The translations under genes and the position numbers were made by a program. Under the pieces are notes generated by a model. The model had not been told where the DNA came from and searched no databases. It saw nothing but the letters and a program-made list of their open reading frames with translations. A DNA stretch of 7,988 nt from Eubacteriales bacterium (GTDB lineage: Bacteria; Bacillota; Clostridia; Acetivibrionales; STF1-152): assembly GCA_028703215.1 (NCBI GenBank), contig JAQVNH010000039.1, forward strand, positions 1 to 7,988. Reading direction: 5' to 3'. Positions 1 through 5,956 of the stretch are shown here, piece by piece. Within the stretch, counting starts at the first letter, position 1. Each line of letters begins with the position of its first letter.

Positions 1-1788
1 TCCTGAATTTAAAAGAACGGAAAAAGTACTGACGACAGTTTCTTTGGCCATCAGTCCTGTCAGAAGCGCAGTGGCAGCTCTCCAGTCTCCAAATCCTAAA
101 GGCGCGAAAATGGGCGCGATGAACGAGCCCAATGAAGCCAGGATGCTGTTTGCGCTGTTTGTTACAATGTTAAATGACCAATCATAGCTTTGTAAAAACC
201 AAATCACAACAGTTGCTGCTAATATTACCGTAAAAGCACGCTGGATGAACCCCTTGGCCTTATCCCACATATGCAGAAAAATGTTTTTTGGAGAGGGGAA
301 ACGATAAGAGGGCAGTTCCATTACAAACGGCACAGGGGTACCTTTAAAAACTGTTTTCTTAAAAAGCAGGCCCGAAAGAATTGCAACAACAATACCCAAA
401 ACATAAAGTGTTATCATGACAAAGGCTTGGCTGTGCTGAAAAAAAGCAGCGGTAAATATTGCGTAAATGGGCAATTTAGCGCTGCAGGACATAAAAGGAA
501 CGAGAATGATCGTCATTTTTCTATCGCGCTCGCCTGGCAGTGTCCGGGTTGCCATAACAGCCGGCACGCTGCAGCCGAAGCCCATGATCATCGGTACACA
601 GGATCGGCCGGAAAGACCTATCTTACGAAACAATTTATCCATGACAAAAGCCACGCGAGCCATATATCCCGTATCTTCAAGTATTGAGAGAAAGAAAAAC
701 AACAGCAATATTACCGGCATAAAGGATAATATGCTGCCCACCCCTGCCAAAACGCCGTTCACAAGAAGAGAACGTATCCAGTCGCTCAAATTGAGCTGTA
801 ATAGCGAGGTGTCTATAAAACCTATTACAGTGTCGATTCCCAGTTTAAAATACGTACTAAAAAAAGATCCAAAAGTACCAAAAGTCAACCAGAAAATCGC
901 AAACATAATGGAAAGAAATATCGGGATGGCAAAAATCCTGTGAGTGAGAATATTGTCTATATTGATCGTTCGCCGCTGTTCCTTGGATTGTTTTGGCTTT
1001 ATAACCGCGCTTGAAACCAGATTCTCTATATAGCTGTAGCGCATATCGCTTAAAGCGGCTTCGCGGTCCATTCCTGTTTTGATTTCCATTTCCTGAACAA
1101 TAAGATCGAGAATACTTTTATCAGATTCGGAAAGCTGGAGGTGTTTTGCCAGCAGGTCATCGCCTTCAATTAATTTAGAGGCTGCAAAACGTGCAGAAAA
1201 ACCCCTTTTTGAAGCTTTTTCCTCAACCAGATGAGCAACAGTGTGGATAGCTTTATGGACCTCGCCAGTGCAAAAGTCCAGGCGCTTAGGCTCTTGCTTG
1301 TTTGTGGCAATATCAACGGCAACTCGAACAAGTTCATCGATCCCTTCGTTTTTACTGGCAGAAATAGGCACAACAGGTACGCCGAGCTCTTTTTCCAATA
1401 CAGGCACATCAATAAAGCCCTGATTTATTCTTACCTCATCCATCATATTAAGAGCAATGACCAATGGAATGCGAAGTTCTATTAACTGCAGGGAGAGATA
1501 TAAATTACGTTCTAAATTAGTGGCGTCGACTATATTGATTATAGCACTCGGGCGTTCTTCGACGATGAAATTTCTTGATACGACTTCTTCGGGAGAGTAC
1601 GGCGATAAGGAATAGATACCCGGAAGATCAACGATCGCAATGTCCTTTTGCTTCTTGATGGGTCCTTCTTTTTTTTCAACAGTCACACCCGGGAAATTTC
1701 CCACATGCTGGTTACTGCCTGTTAACTGGTTAAAGAGGGTGGTTTTGCCGCTGTTTTGATTACCGGCAAGGGCAAACAACAGACTCAT
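1..1788 (-). CDS. feoB: Ferrous iron transport protein B, C-terminus cut by window edge
   Basis: Cytoplasmic-membrane Fe(II) transporter with an N-terminal G domain. The frame reads without a stop for 596 codons from ATG 1788-1786 to the window start. The usual length is about 600-770, so the missing part is the C-terminal end. G-protein motifs are all present: G1 GNQNSGKT at residues 9-16, the switch I region with GNFPGVT at 30-36, G3 DLPG at 54-57, G4 NMMD at 114-117, and G5 SAS at 143-145. A helical GDI-like region follows (about 165-258). Membrane segments begin near residue 281. The two Gate signatures are visible: GFGCSVPA at 403-410 and ELPSY at 491-495, plus the GLMAKE segment near 578-583. 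Its ATG overlaps the feoA stop (ATGA), and a GGAGGAAG ribosome site lies inside the feoA 3' end, so translation is probably coupled. Q11 in G1 in place of the E. coli proline is common in Bacillota. Confidence 0.97.
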   Translation of the reverse strand, partial: MSLLFALAGNQNSGKTTLFNQLTGSNQHVGNFPGVTVEKKEGPIKKQKDIAIVDLPGIYSLSPYSPEEVVSRNFIVEERPSAIINIVDATNLERNLYLSLQLIELRIPLVIALNMMDEVRINQGFIDVPVLEKELGVPVVPISASKNEGIDELVRVAVDIATNKQEPKRLDFCTGEVHKAIHTVAHLVEEKASKRGFSARFAASKLIEGDDLLAKHLQLSESDKSILDLIVQEMEIKTGMDREAALSDMRYSYIENLVSSAVIKPKQSKEQRRTINIDNILTHRIFAIPIFLSIMFAIFWLTFGTFGSFFSTYFKLGIDTVIGFIDTSLLQLNLSDWIRSLLVNGVLAGVGSILSFMPVILLLFFFLSILEDTGYMARVAFVMDKLFRKIGLSGRSCVPMIMGFGCSVPAVMATRTLPGERDRKMTIILVPFMSCSAKLPIYAIFTAAFFQHSQAFVMITLYVLGIVVAILSGLLFKKTVFKGTPVPFVMELPSYRFPSPKNIFLHMWDKAKGFIQRAFTVILAATVVIWFLQSYDWSFNIVTNSANSILASLGSFIAPIFAPLGFGDWRAATALLTGLMAKETVVSTFSVLLNSG

Positions 1789-2093
1789 AATCTTCCTCCG
1801 CGATGTCTGCGGTGACCATGAATTCCAAAAAAACCGCGAGGAGCCGGATTATTAAAATCATTTATTCCCGTCAATTTGCTGACAGTAATATTTTTGATAT
1901 CTTCCTTGCGCAGCGAAAGCTCATAACCTCTGACGCATATTTCTATAGGATCTCCCATCGGAGCAACTTTGCGAACAAATATATTTGTTCCTGGCGTTAA
2001 ACCCATATCCATCAAACGCCGCCGAAGAGCTCCAAATCCTTCGACAGATATAATTTGACCGTGCTCGCCGGCATTAAGTTCATGCATTCTCAT
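1785..2093 (-). CDS. feoA: Ferrous iron transport protein A (SH3-like)
   Basis: Small cytoplasmic SH3-fold partner of FeoB, 102 residues, against about 75 for most FeoA. The core is residues 1-73. It shows the family pattern: LRRRLMDMGLTPGT around 23-36 (matching RRLLDLGLTPGT), the V-APMGDP strand at 43-49, and the closing LSLRKEDIKNITV. A basic tail of about 29 residues follows, ending in a His/Arg/Gly-rich stretch (HGHRRHRGG, 92-100). Start ATG 2093-2091 is preferred over the ATG two codons downstream because GGAG lies 9 nt upstream of it. First gene of the feoAB operon; its stop overlaps the feoB start. It is driven by the promoter at 2163-2191. No feoC-like gene is visible before the window edge. 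Confidence 0.95.
   Translation of the reverse strand: MRMHELNAGEHGQIISVEGFGALRRRLMDMGLTPGTNIFVRKVAPMGDPIEICVRGYELSLRKEDIKNITVSKLTGINDFNNPAPRGFFGIHGHRRHRGGRL
1792..1799 (-). promoter_or_regulatory. feoB ribosome binding site inside feoA
   Basis: On the minus strand GGAGGAAG lies 3 nt before the feoB ATG when measured to its 3' end. It sits within the last codons of feoA. With the ATGA stop/start overlap this supports the chosen feoB start and translational coupling. Confidence 0.75.
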
Positions 2094-2139
2094 TTATATC
2101 CACTCCGCTTTTGTACTGATTTAAAATAATATTTAACAA

Positions 2140-2169
2140 ATAAAATGTTATCCTTGGTTAACATTTTAT
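2140..2169. promoter_or_regulatory. Candidate metalloregulator operator (11-bp inverted repeat)
   Basis: Left arm ATAAAATGTTA (2140-2150) and right arm TAACATTTTAT (2159-2169) are perfect inverted copies around an 8-bp spacer. The repeat covers the feoA -10 and likely start site. A third half-site, TAACA at 2134-2138, also forms a dyad with TGTTA at 2146-2150, so two overlapping dyads are possible. It sits between feoA and the divergent DtxR/MntR-type gene. The obvious guess is that this regulator binds here; that is inference, and the sequence does not match a DtxR or MntR box I recall. Confidence 0.65.
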
Positions 2170-2191
2170 ACTTAAACCCTATGTATGTCAA
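2163..2191 (-). promoter_or_regulatory. feoAB promoter (-35 TTGACA, 17 bp, -10 TAAAAT)
   Basis: Read on the minus strand, a perfect TTGACA lies at 2191-2186. A 17-bp spacer follows, then TAAAAT at 2168-2163. Transcription would begin near 2156 and give a leader of about 60 nt before the feoA ATG. The -10 is contained in the right arm of the inverted repeat at 2140-2169, so a protein bound there should block this promoter. Confidence 0.8.
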
Positions 2192-2199
2192 TCATTTTG

Positions 2200-2208
2200 T
2201 GATATTAT
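2200..2208 (+). promoter_or_regulatory. Possible extended -10 promoter for the metalloregulator gene
   Basis: TGATATTAT matches the extended -10 pattern TGnTATAAT. No good -35 is found 16-18 bp upstream. Transcription would start near 2215, about 40 nt before the GTG start. It does not overlap the inverted repeat at 2140-2169, so autoregulation, if any, would act from upstream. Confidence 0.4.
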
Positions 2209-2253
2209 CATATCCTAGAATCGTTGCTTTTATGAGCAAACAGGAGGATCCCG

Positions 2254-2637
2254 GTGAAATCTAATAATGTTACAGTATCCAGTGAAGATTATTTGGAGAT
2301 AATCCTATTGCTTGCCGAAAAGAACGGCGTTGTTCGCTCTACAGACATAGCTTCGTTTAGAGGGGTTTCCCGTGCTTGTGTAAACAAAGCGCTGGGAGTA
2401 TTAAAGGATAACGGGCTTGTGCAACAGCAGAAATACGGAACAGTCGTTTTAACAAAAAAAGGATCGGAAGTTGCAGGATCTGTAAAACAACGTCACAAAA
2501 TATTGAAAAGTTTTCTGACAGAGGTATTGGGAGTGAATCCTGAAACGGCTGAAAATGAAGCGTGTGAGATGGAGCATGCAATGAGCTCCGAAACACTTGG
2601 GAAATTTGAGCAATTTATGAAATTGCAATTGAAGTAA
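2254..2637 (+). CDS. DtxR/MntR-family metal-dependent transcriptional regulator
   Basis: Cytoplasmic metal-sensing repressor, 127 residues. It has an N-terminal winged helix-turn-helix (about 8-72), with the HTH at 30-54 and the wing at 55-67, followed by a helical metal-binding/dimerisation domain (73-127). There is no C-terminal SH3-like domain, as in MntR. Predicted ligands, by alignment from memory: D12 and E15 in the SEDYLE motif (MntR D8/E11), H81, C104, E107 and H108. The C-x-x-E-H pattern has Cys where MntR has Glu and where DtxR/IdeR has Cys, which favours Fe(II) over Mn(II). The start is GTG 2254, with AGGAGG ending 8 nt upstream. It is divergent from feoAB with a shared 160-bp control region, so feoAB repression is the likely job. 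Mn sensing remains possible. Confidence 0.88.
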   Translation: MKSNNVTVSSEDYLEIILLLAEKNGVVRSTDIASFRGVSRACVNKALGVLKDNGLVQQQKYGTVVLTKKGSEVAGSVKQRHKILKSFLTEVLGVNPETAENEACEMEHAMSSETLGKFEQFMKLQLK

Positions 2638-2717
2638 AACCGGATAGATGCTGTCTATAAAAATTCGAGTTATGAAGACACATTTTAAAATTTTCATAGA
2701 TAATAATTAATTAGTTA

Positions 2718-2745
2718 TTGACATATGCCCATAAACTGTTATAAT
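2718..2745 (+). promoter_or_regulatory. Consensus sigma-A-type promoter of the NifX/MinD operon
   Basis: TTGACA (2718-2723), a 16-bp spacer and TATAAT (2740-2745): both hexamers are perfect. The predicted start is near 2752, which gives a leader of about 57 nt before the first gene. It reads into the compact plus-strand operon from 2809. A promoter this strong bracketed by a dyad suggests control by repression. Confidence 0.85.
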
Positions 2746-2760
2746 TTGGTTGTGGGCATA
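2724..2760. promoter_or_regulatory. Candidate operator: inverted TATGCCCA pair flanking the -10
   Basis: TATGCCCA (2724-2731) and its perfect inverse TGGGCATA (2753-2760) are separated by 21 bp centred on the -10. Extended to 10 bp, the units are TATGCCCATA and, on the other strand, TATGCCCACA; the first is itself almost palindromic (TATG-CC-CATA). One lies in the -35/-10 spacer and the other at about +1 to +8, a typical repressor layout. I saw no other copy in the window. The binding protein is unknown; the DUF134 regulator at the end of the operon is a candidate. Confidence 0.6.
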
Positions 2761-2808
2761 AGCCAATAATTATTTTTTTTATGTTGATTAAAAAGGAGGA
2801 AGTTTAAT

Positions 2809-3177
2809 ATGAAAATCGCTGTATCCGCAACAGGCAAAACAATGGAAAGTCAGATCGATCAAAGATTCGGGAGGGCTGCAAGCTTCATTATTGTTGAAAC
2901 TGAAACAATGGATTATGAGGCGATTGATAATTTAGCAACCTTGTCTTCGGGCGGGGCGGGAATATCTTCAGCACAGTCGGTTGCAGAAAAAGATGTGAAG
3001 GCTGTTATAACGGGTAATGTGGGACCTAATGCCATGAATGTGCTTAAGGCGGCAAGTATCGAAATATACAAAGCCGCTGCTTCTACCGTCAAAGAAAATG
3101 TAGAACTTTTCAAGAAAGGAGTGCTCGAGAAAATAAGCACAACTGTTCCGCCACACTTCGGATTGGGAGGAAAGTAA
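2809..3177 (+). CDS. NifX/NifB-type (dinitrogenase Fe-Mo cofactor family) small protein
   Basis: Single-domain protein of 122 residues in the NifX/NifY/NifB C-terminal/MTH1175-like family (Fe-Mo cofactor biosynthesis domain). Members have an RNase H-like fold, and some bind metal clusters. Visible signature: MKIAVSATGKTMESQIDQRFGRA at the N-terminus, then VKAVITGNVGPNAMNVL (about 64-80), the region that forms the cluster-binding face in the family. It has no cysteine at all; the C-terminal PPHFGLGGK keeps one His. No NifDK/NifB genes are present, so the role is not nitrogen fixation in any visible way. An AAGGAGG site lies 9 nt upstream of the ATG. First gene of the operon; its stop overlaps the next start as TAATG. 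Likely a carrier or sensor for the adjacent ATPases (inference). Confidence 0.88.
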   Translation: MKIAVSATGKTMESQIDQRFGRAASFIIVETETMDYEAIDNLATLSSGGAGISSAQSVAEKDVKAVITGNVGPNAMNVLKAASIEIYKAAASTVKENVELFKKGVLEKISTTVPPHFGLGGK

Positions 3178-4007
3178 TGAAAATAGCTGTGTTAAGTGGA
3201 AAAGGCGGCACCGGGAAAACAATAGTTGCTGCAAGTCTTGCTGCTTCGCTGAGTGAAAGCCAATATGTTGATTGCGATGTTGAAGAACCAAATGGAGCTT
3301 TGTTTTTAAACCCGGAAATCATTGAAACAACTCCGGTCAATGTTCTTGTACCCAAGGTCGACGAATCCAGATGTGATGGTTGCGGTGCTTGTGCAAAAGC
3401 TTGCAGATTCAACGCGATCGCAGTCGTTAAGAAAAAGGTGCTAATATTTCCGGAGATTTGCCATCACTGCGGTGCGTGTGTGATAGCTTGCCCGCAAAAT
3501 GCGATCTCAGAAGTGCAAAGGGAAATCGGCGTTGTCGAAACTGACAGAAATGGGCGTTTTTTACAAGGCAGGCTCAATATCGGAGAGCCTATTACTATAC
3601 CGATCATACACAAACTTAAGCAATCTGTTCGTGAAGACAAAATAAATATTTTTGATTGTTCTCCGGGAGCATCATGTACAGTGGTACAAACTATCGATGG
3701 CTGTGATTATTGTATTCTGGTAACCGAGCCAACTCCATTTGGCATGCATGATCTTAAAATTGCCGTATCGCTGGTGAGAAAAGTGGGCATGCCTTTCGGT
3801 GTTGTCCTCAACAAAGCGATGGCCGGGGACAAAACCATTCAAACATATTGCAAGAATGAGAAAATAGTGGTGTTGATGGAGATACCATTTTTGCGCGAAA
3901 TAGCCGAAAATTATTCAAAGGGCATTCTGCCCGTAAAGATGGATAAGGCGTGGGAGGGGAAATTCGTTCGGATGTTCTCAAGTATAGTTGGAGGTATAGA
4001 GCTATGA
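3177..4007 (+). CDS. MinD-superfamily P-loop ATPase with inserted double [4Fe-4S] ferredoxin domain (copy 1)
   Basis: Cytoplasmic ATPase of the COG1149 type, 276 residues. The deviant Walker A is GKGGTGKT at 8-15, with the signature lysine at K9. Switch I-like DCDVEEPN is at 32-39, and switch II/Walker B-like DCSPG at 160-164. The ferredoxin insert (about 62-110) has two classical clusters: C66, C69, C72, C76 and C95, C98, C101, C105. The base-recognition-like segment LNKA is at 211-214. The family is related to Mrp/NBP35 and MinD, and pairs of such ATPases occur in ORP-type clusters of anaerobes; ATP-driven cluster transfer or redox coupling is proposed, not proven. The start overlaps the previous stop by 1 nt and GGAGG lies just upstream. 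Its stop overlaps the next gene (ATGA). Confidence 0.93.
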   Translation: MKIAVLSGKGGTGKTIVAASLAASLSESQYVDCDVEEPNGALFLNPEIIETTPVNVLVPKVDESRCDGCGACAKACRFNAIAVVKKKVLIFPEICHHCGACVIACPQNAISEVQREIGVVETDRNGRFLQGRLNIGEPITIPIIHKLKQSVREDKINIFDCSPGASCTVVQTIDGCDYCILVTEPTPFGMHDLKIAVSLVRKVGMPFGVVLNKAMAGDKTIQTYCKNEKIVVLMEIPFLREIAENYSKGILPVKMDKAWEGKFVRMFSSIVGGIEL

Positions 4008-4867
4008 AGCAGGTCGTATTTATTAGCGGCAAAGGTGGAACGGGGAAAAGTACTGTTGTTGCATCGCTAAGCCTTCTTGTGAAGAACAAGATAATAGCGG
4101 ACTGCGATGTTGATGCGCCTAATCTGCATCTGCTGATAAAGGGCGAACGGCTGCATAGCGATGATTACTTCGGCGCCGAGCTGGCAGTCATAGATTCGAC
4201 TAAGTGTGTTTCTTGCGGCATATGCAGGGATATTTGTCGCTTTGATGCAATATCGGAGAAAATAGAGATCAAACCCATGAAATGCGAAGGGTGTGGAGCC
4301 TGTGTTCTTGCTTGTCCTCAAGCAGCTATTTCGATGATAGATTTAAAAATCGGAGAAACTTATGTAGACCAAACACAACGCGGCACATTCTCCCACGCGT
4401 TGTTAGATATCGGCGCGGATGGCTCCGGAAAACTGGTAACTGAGGTCAAGGAAAATCTTTTTGCCTTTCTCAATGGTGAGGATTGGGCTTTGATTGACGG
4501 ATCCCCGGGTATCGGATGTTCTGTTATTGCATCAATTACAGGAGCGGATGCGGTTGTTGCGGTATGCGAGCCGACAAGATCCGGACAAAGCGATTTAGAA
4601 AGGGTGCTTGGTGTAGCAAGGCATTTTGGAATCCCGGCATTTGTCTGCATAAATAAATATGATTTGAATCTTGAAATTACTGCGGAGATAAAGGAGTTTT
4701 GCGAAAAAAACGGAATTCCTCTGATAGGCAAGATACCTTTTGAGCCTGCTATTGTTAAAGCGCTGCAGTTACTGCAAACTCCGGTTGAAGCAGGCATAAA
4801 AAATATAGTCGGAGAAATCGAAAATATTTGGTCGAGGCTGCAAATACAGCTTGGAACTGTCAAATAA
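4004..4867 (+). CDS. MinD-superfamily P-loop ATPase with inserted double [4Fe-4S] ferredoxin domain (copy 2)
   Basis: Paralogue of the preceding gene, 287 residues. Deviant Walker A GKGGTGKS at 9-16, DCDVDAPN at 33-40, and DGSPG at 165-169. The insert holds two [4Fe-4S] sets: C68, C71, C74, C78 and C94, C97, C100, C104. ATG 4004 is chosen over an in-frame ATG at 3950 because it starts exactly at the MKQVVFISGKGG Walker strand, has GGAGG at 3990-3994, and forms an ATGA overlap with the previous stop. Copy 1 carries DVEEPN and copy 2 DVDAPN, the two subtypes usually found together in such pairs, so a heterodimer is likely (inference). Residues 170-287 hold the conserved CEPT and INKYD segments. 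Confidence 0.93.
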   Translation: MKQVVFISGKGGTGKSTVVASLSLLVKNKIIADCDVDAPNLHLLIKGERLHSDDYFGAELAVIDSTKCVSCGICRDICRFDAISEKIEIKPMKCEGCGACVLACPQAAISMIDLKIGETYVDQTQRGTFSHALLDIGADGSGKLVTEVKENLFAFLNGEDWALIDGSPGIGCSVIASITGADAVVAVCEPTRSGQSDLERVLGVARHFGIPAFVCINKYDLNLEITAEIKEFCEKNGIPLIGKIPFEPAIVKALQLLQTPVEAGIKNIVGEIENIWSRLQIQLGTVK

Positions 4868-4887
4868 AATCAGGAAGGGACGAACAG

Positions 4888-5268
4888 ATGCTGATAGCGA
4901 TTGCGACAGACGGAGAATATGTATCTCCGCATTTTGGAAGATGTCAGACCTATACGATCGTCGATATTGAAGACGGCAAAGTGAAATCAAAAAAGGAAGT
5001 CAAAAATCCGGGACATGAACCGGGAGTGATACCTTCGTTTTTGCACAATCATGGCGCAAAATGCATTGTATGCGGCGGTATGGGTTCAAGGGCAATGGGA
5101 TTTTTTGAAGAGCTTGGAATCGATAGGCTGACCGGAGTGGAAGGCAAGGTTGTCGATATTATCACAGAACTTGTAAAAGGAACGCTTGAAGGAAGTGAAA
5201 GCGCGTGCACGCCGGGAGCCGGACGCGGGTACGGAATAGAGAAATCGGAATGTGACCACGCTCATTAA
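4888..5268 (+). CDS. NifX/NifB-type small protein, Cys/His-containing
   Basis: Second Fe-Mo-cofactor-type domain protein, 126 residues. The N-terminus MLIAIATDGEYVSPHFGRC matches the family. The HFGRC motif has Cys at 19, where the first paralogue (2809-3177) has Ala. HNHGAKCIVCGGMGSRA (54-69) carries the conserved glycine-rich turn with C59 and C62. C107, C122 and a final CDHAH add possible metal ligands. ATG 4888 is preferred over the in-frame ATG at 4828, which lies inside the previous gene: the domain starts here and AGGAAGGGA precedes it. It lies 20 nt after the second ATPase and 24 nt before the zinc-ribbon gene, clearly the same operon. Probable metal or cluster carrier; the cargo is unknown. 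Confidence 0.9.
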   Translation: MLIAIATDGEYVSPHFGRCQTYTIVDIEDGKVKSKKEVKNPGHEPGVIPSFLHNHGAKCIVCGGMGSRAMGFFEELGIDRLTGVEGKVVDIITELVKGTLEGSESACTPGAGRGYGIEKSECDHAH

Positions 5269-5292
5269 TACTAAATAAGGAGGTGGAGGATT

Positions 5293-5315
5293 ATGCCAAG
5301 AGGAGATGGAACAGG
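5293..5315 (+). repeat. 23-bp exact direct repeat, copy 1 (start of the zinc-ribbon gene)
   Basis: The first 23 nt of this gene, encoding MPRGDGTG, are identical to 5612-5634 at the start of the next gene. The sequences diverge right after. Identity includes third codon positions, which points to recent duplication or gene conversion rather than protein constraint alone. Confidence 0.8.
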
Positions 5316-5517
5316 TCCAACTGGCCAAGGACCGGTAAGTGGCGGAGGAATGGGAAAAGGAATTGGCAGAGGCCGGATGGGGGGAAGTATGGCTGCAGGT
5401 CCCGGGGGAGTTTGTGTTTGCCCGAAATGCGGGGAGAAAGTAATACATCAGGTCGGAACACCTTGCAGCACAATAAATTGCCCGAATTGCGGTGCAAAGA
5501 TGGTCAGGGGATACTAA
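5293..5517 (+). CDS. Small Gly-rich protein with DUF5320-like N-terminus and C-terminal zinc ribbon
   Basis: 74 residues. Residues 1-39 are a glycine/arginine/methionine-rich low-complexity segment starting MPRGDGTGPTGQGP, the DUF5320-type signature. Residues 40-74 form a rubredoxin-like or zinc-ribbon knuckle pair: CPKC at 43-46 and CPNC at 63-66, with additional C41, H52 and C58. The H-x5-C spacing between the knuckles suggests a second set of ligands. An AAGGAGG site precedes the ATG. Small proteins of this kind recur beside NifX/MinD-ferredoxin clusters in anaerobes; no function is established that I know of. Metal binding is a reasonable inference. Confidence 0.85.
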   Translation: MPRGDGTGPTGQGPVSGGGMGKGIGRGRMGGSMAAGPGGVCVCPKCGEKVIHQVGTPCSTINCPNCGAKMVRGY

Positions 5518-5525
5518 TAAATGCT

Positions 5526-5553
5526 TGCTTCAGGAAAAGCAGATGCCTTCTGC
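5526..5553 (+). other. Two overlapping short hairpins between the DUF5320 genes
   Basis: TGCTT/AAGCA (5526-5530, 5537-5541) and GCAGA/TCTGC (5539-5543, 5549-5553) share three bases, so only one can form at a time. Each stem is 5 bp and no T-run follows, so this is not a terminator. It could affect mRNA processing in this 94-bp gap. Weak evidence. Confidence 0.2.
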
Positions 5554-5611
5554 CAAGGATTTACCGGAAACTGAAATATATTTTATTTTAAGAATAAAGG
5601 AGGGGAATAAA

Positions 5612-5634
5612 ATGCCAAGAGGAGATGGAACAGG
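5612..5634 (+). repeat. 23-bp exact direct repeat, copy 2 (start of the DUF5320 gene)
   Basis: Identical to 5293-5315, 319 bp apart, same orientation, both beginning at the start codon. Recombination between copies would fuse this gene's body to the first gene's start and remove the zinc-ribbon gene. Confidence 0.8.
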
Positions 5635-5947
5635 CCTGATGGGAATGGGACCGATGACCGGAAGAGGTATGGGATATTGTGCAGGTTATGCGGCTCCGGG
5701 ATTTGTAAATTCGGGGTTTGGAATGGGACTTGGAATGGGACGCGGAAGAGGTTTCAGAAGGATGTATTATGCAACCGGCTTACCGGGTTGGGCGCGTTAT
5801 GGAGCTTATCCATATGGTTCTGTGCCCAATGCATATCAGATGCCAGATGTGGACGAGAAGGAAGTTCTGCAAAAACAGGCTGAATTTTTGGAAAAACAGC
5901 TTGGTGAAGTGCGTGAACAGCTCAAGAGTTTTGAAAAAAACGAATAG
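5612..5947 (+). CDS. DUF5320 family Gly/Met-rich small protein with C-terminal coiled coil
   Basis: 111 residues, about the usual DUF5320 length. The N-terminus MPRGDGTGLMGMGPMTGRGMGYC (1-23) is the family signature. Residues 24-50 are very rich in Gly, Met, Phe and Arg, and 51-78 in Tyr, Ala, Gly and Pro. A charged amphipathic helix (about 81-110, heptad-like, many Glu/Lys/Gln/Leu) should form a coiled coil and may dimerise the protein. The single Cys is C23. AAAGGAGGGG lies upstream of the ATG. The family is common near Fe-S/NifX-like genes and its function is unknown. It ends in TAG, in the same frame as the next gene and three codons before its ATG. Confidence 0.85.
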   Translation: MPRGDGTGLMGMGPMTGRGMGYCAGYAAPGFVNSGFGMGLGMGRGRGFRRMYYATGLPGWARYGAYPYGSVPNAYQMPDVDEKEVLQKQAEFLEKQLGEVREQLKSFEKNE

Positions 5948-5956
5948 TTTTTAAAA

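Noticed and set aside
271..943. Two overlapping plus-strand open frames (138 and 158 codons)
   Set aside because: Both are opposite the feoB coding frame, which reads continuously with all family motifs; their translations show no domain and no ribosome site.
1231..1485. Short open frames on both strands inside feoB (plus strand, and minus strand at 1170-1412 out of frame)
   Set aside because: Shadows of the feoB G-domain and GDI coding region.
2671..2698. TATGAA...TTCATA inverted repeat after the metalloregulator gene
   Set aside because: AT-rich 6-bp arms with a 16-nt gap; weak stem, no T-tract, likely chance in an AT-rich spacer.
2764..2782. AATAATTATT followed by a T-run in the operon leader, as an attenuator
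   Set aside because: The palindrome is entirely A/T and would not form a stable RNA hairpin.
4360..4863. Minus-strand open frame of 167 codons
   Set aside because: Antisense to the second ATPase, whose Walker motifs and Fe-S cysteines are clear; the antisense product is low-quality and Ser/Pro-rich.
2809..5268. Nitrogenase cofactor (nif) gene cluster
   Set aside because: NifX-type domains alone do not show nitrogen fixation; no nifH, nifD, nifK, nifE, nifN or full nifB is present.
5283..5591. Plus-strand open frame of 102 codons spanning the zinc-ribbon gene
   Set aside because: Out of frame with the MPRGDGTG gene, which has a strong ribosome site and paired CxxC knuckles.
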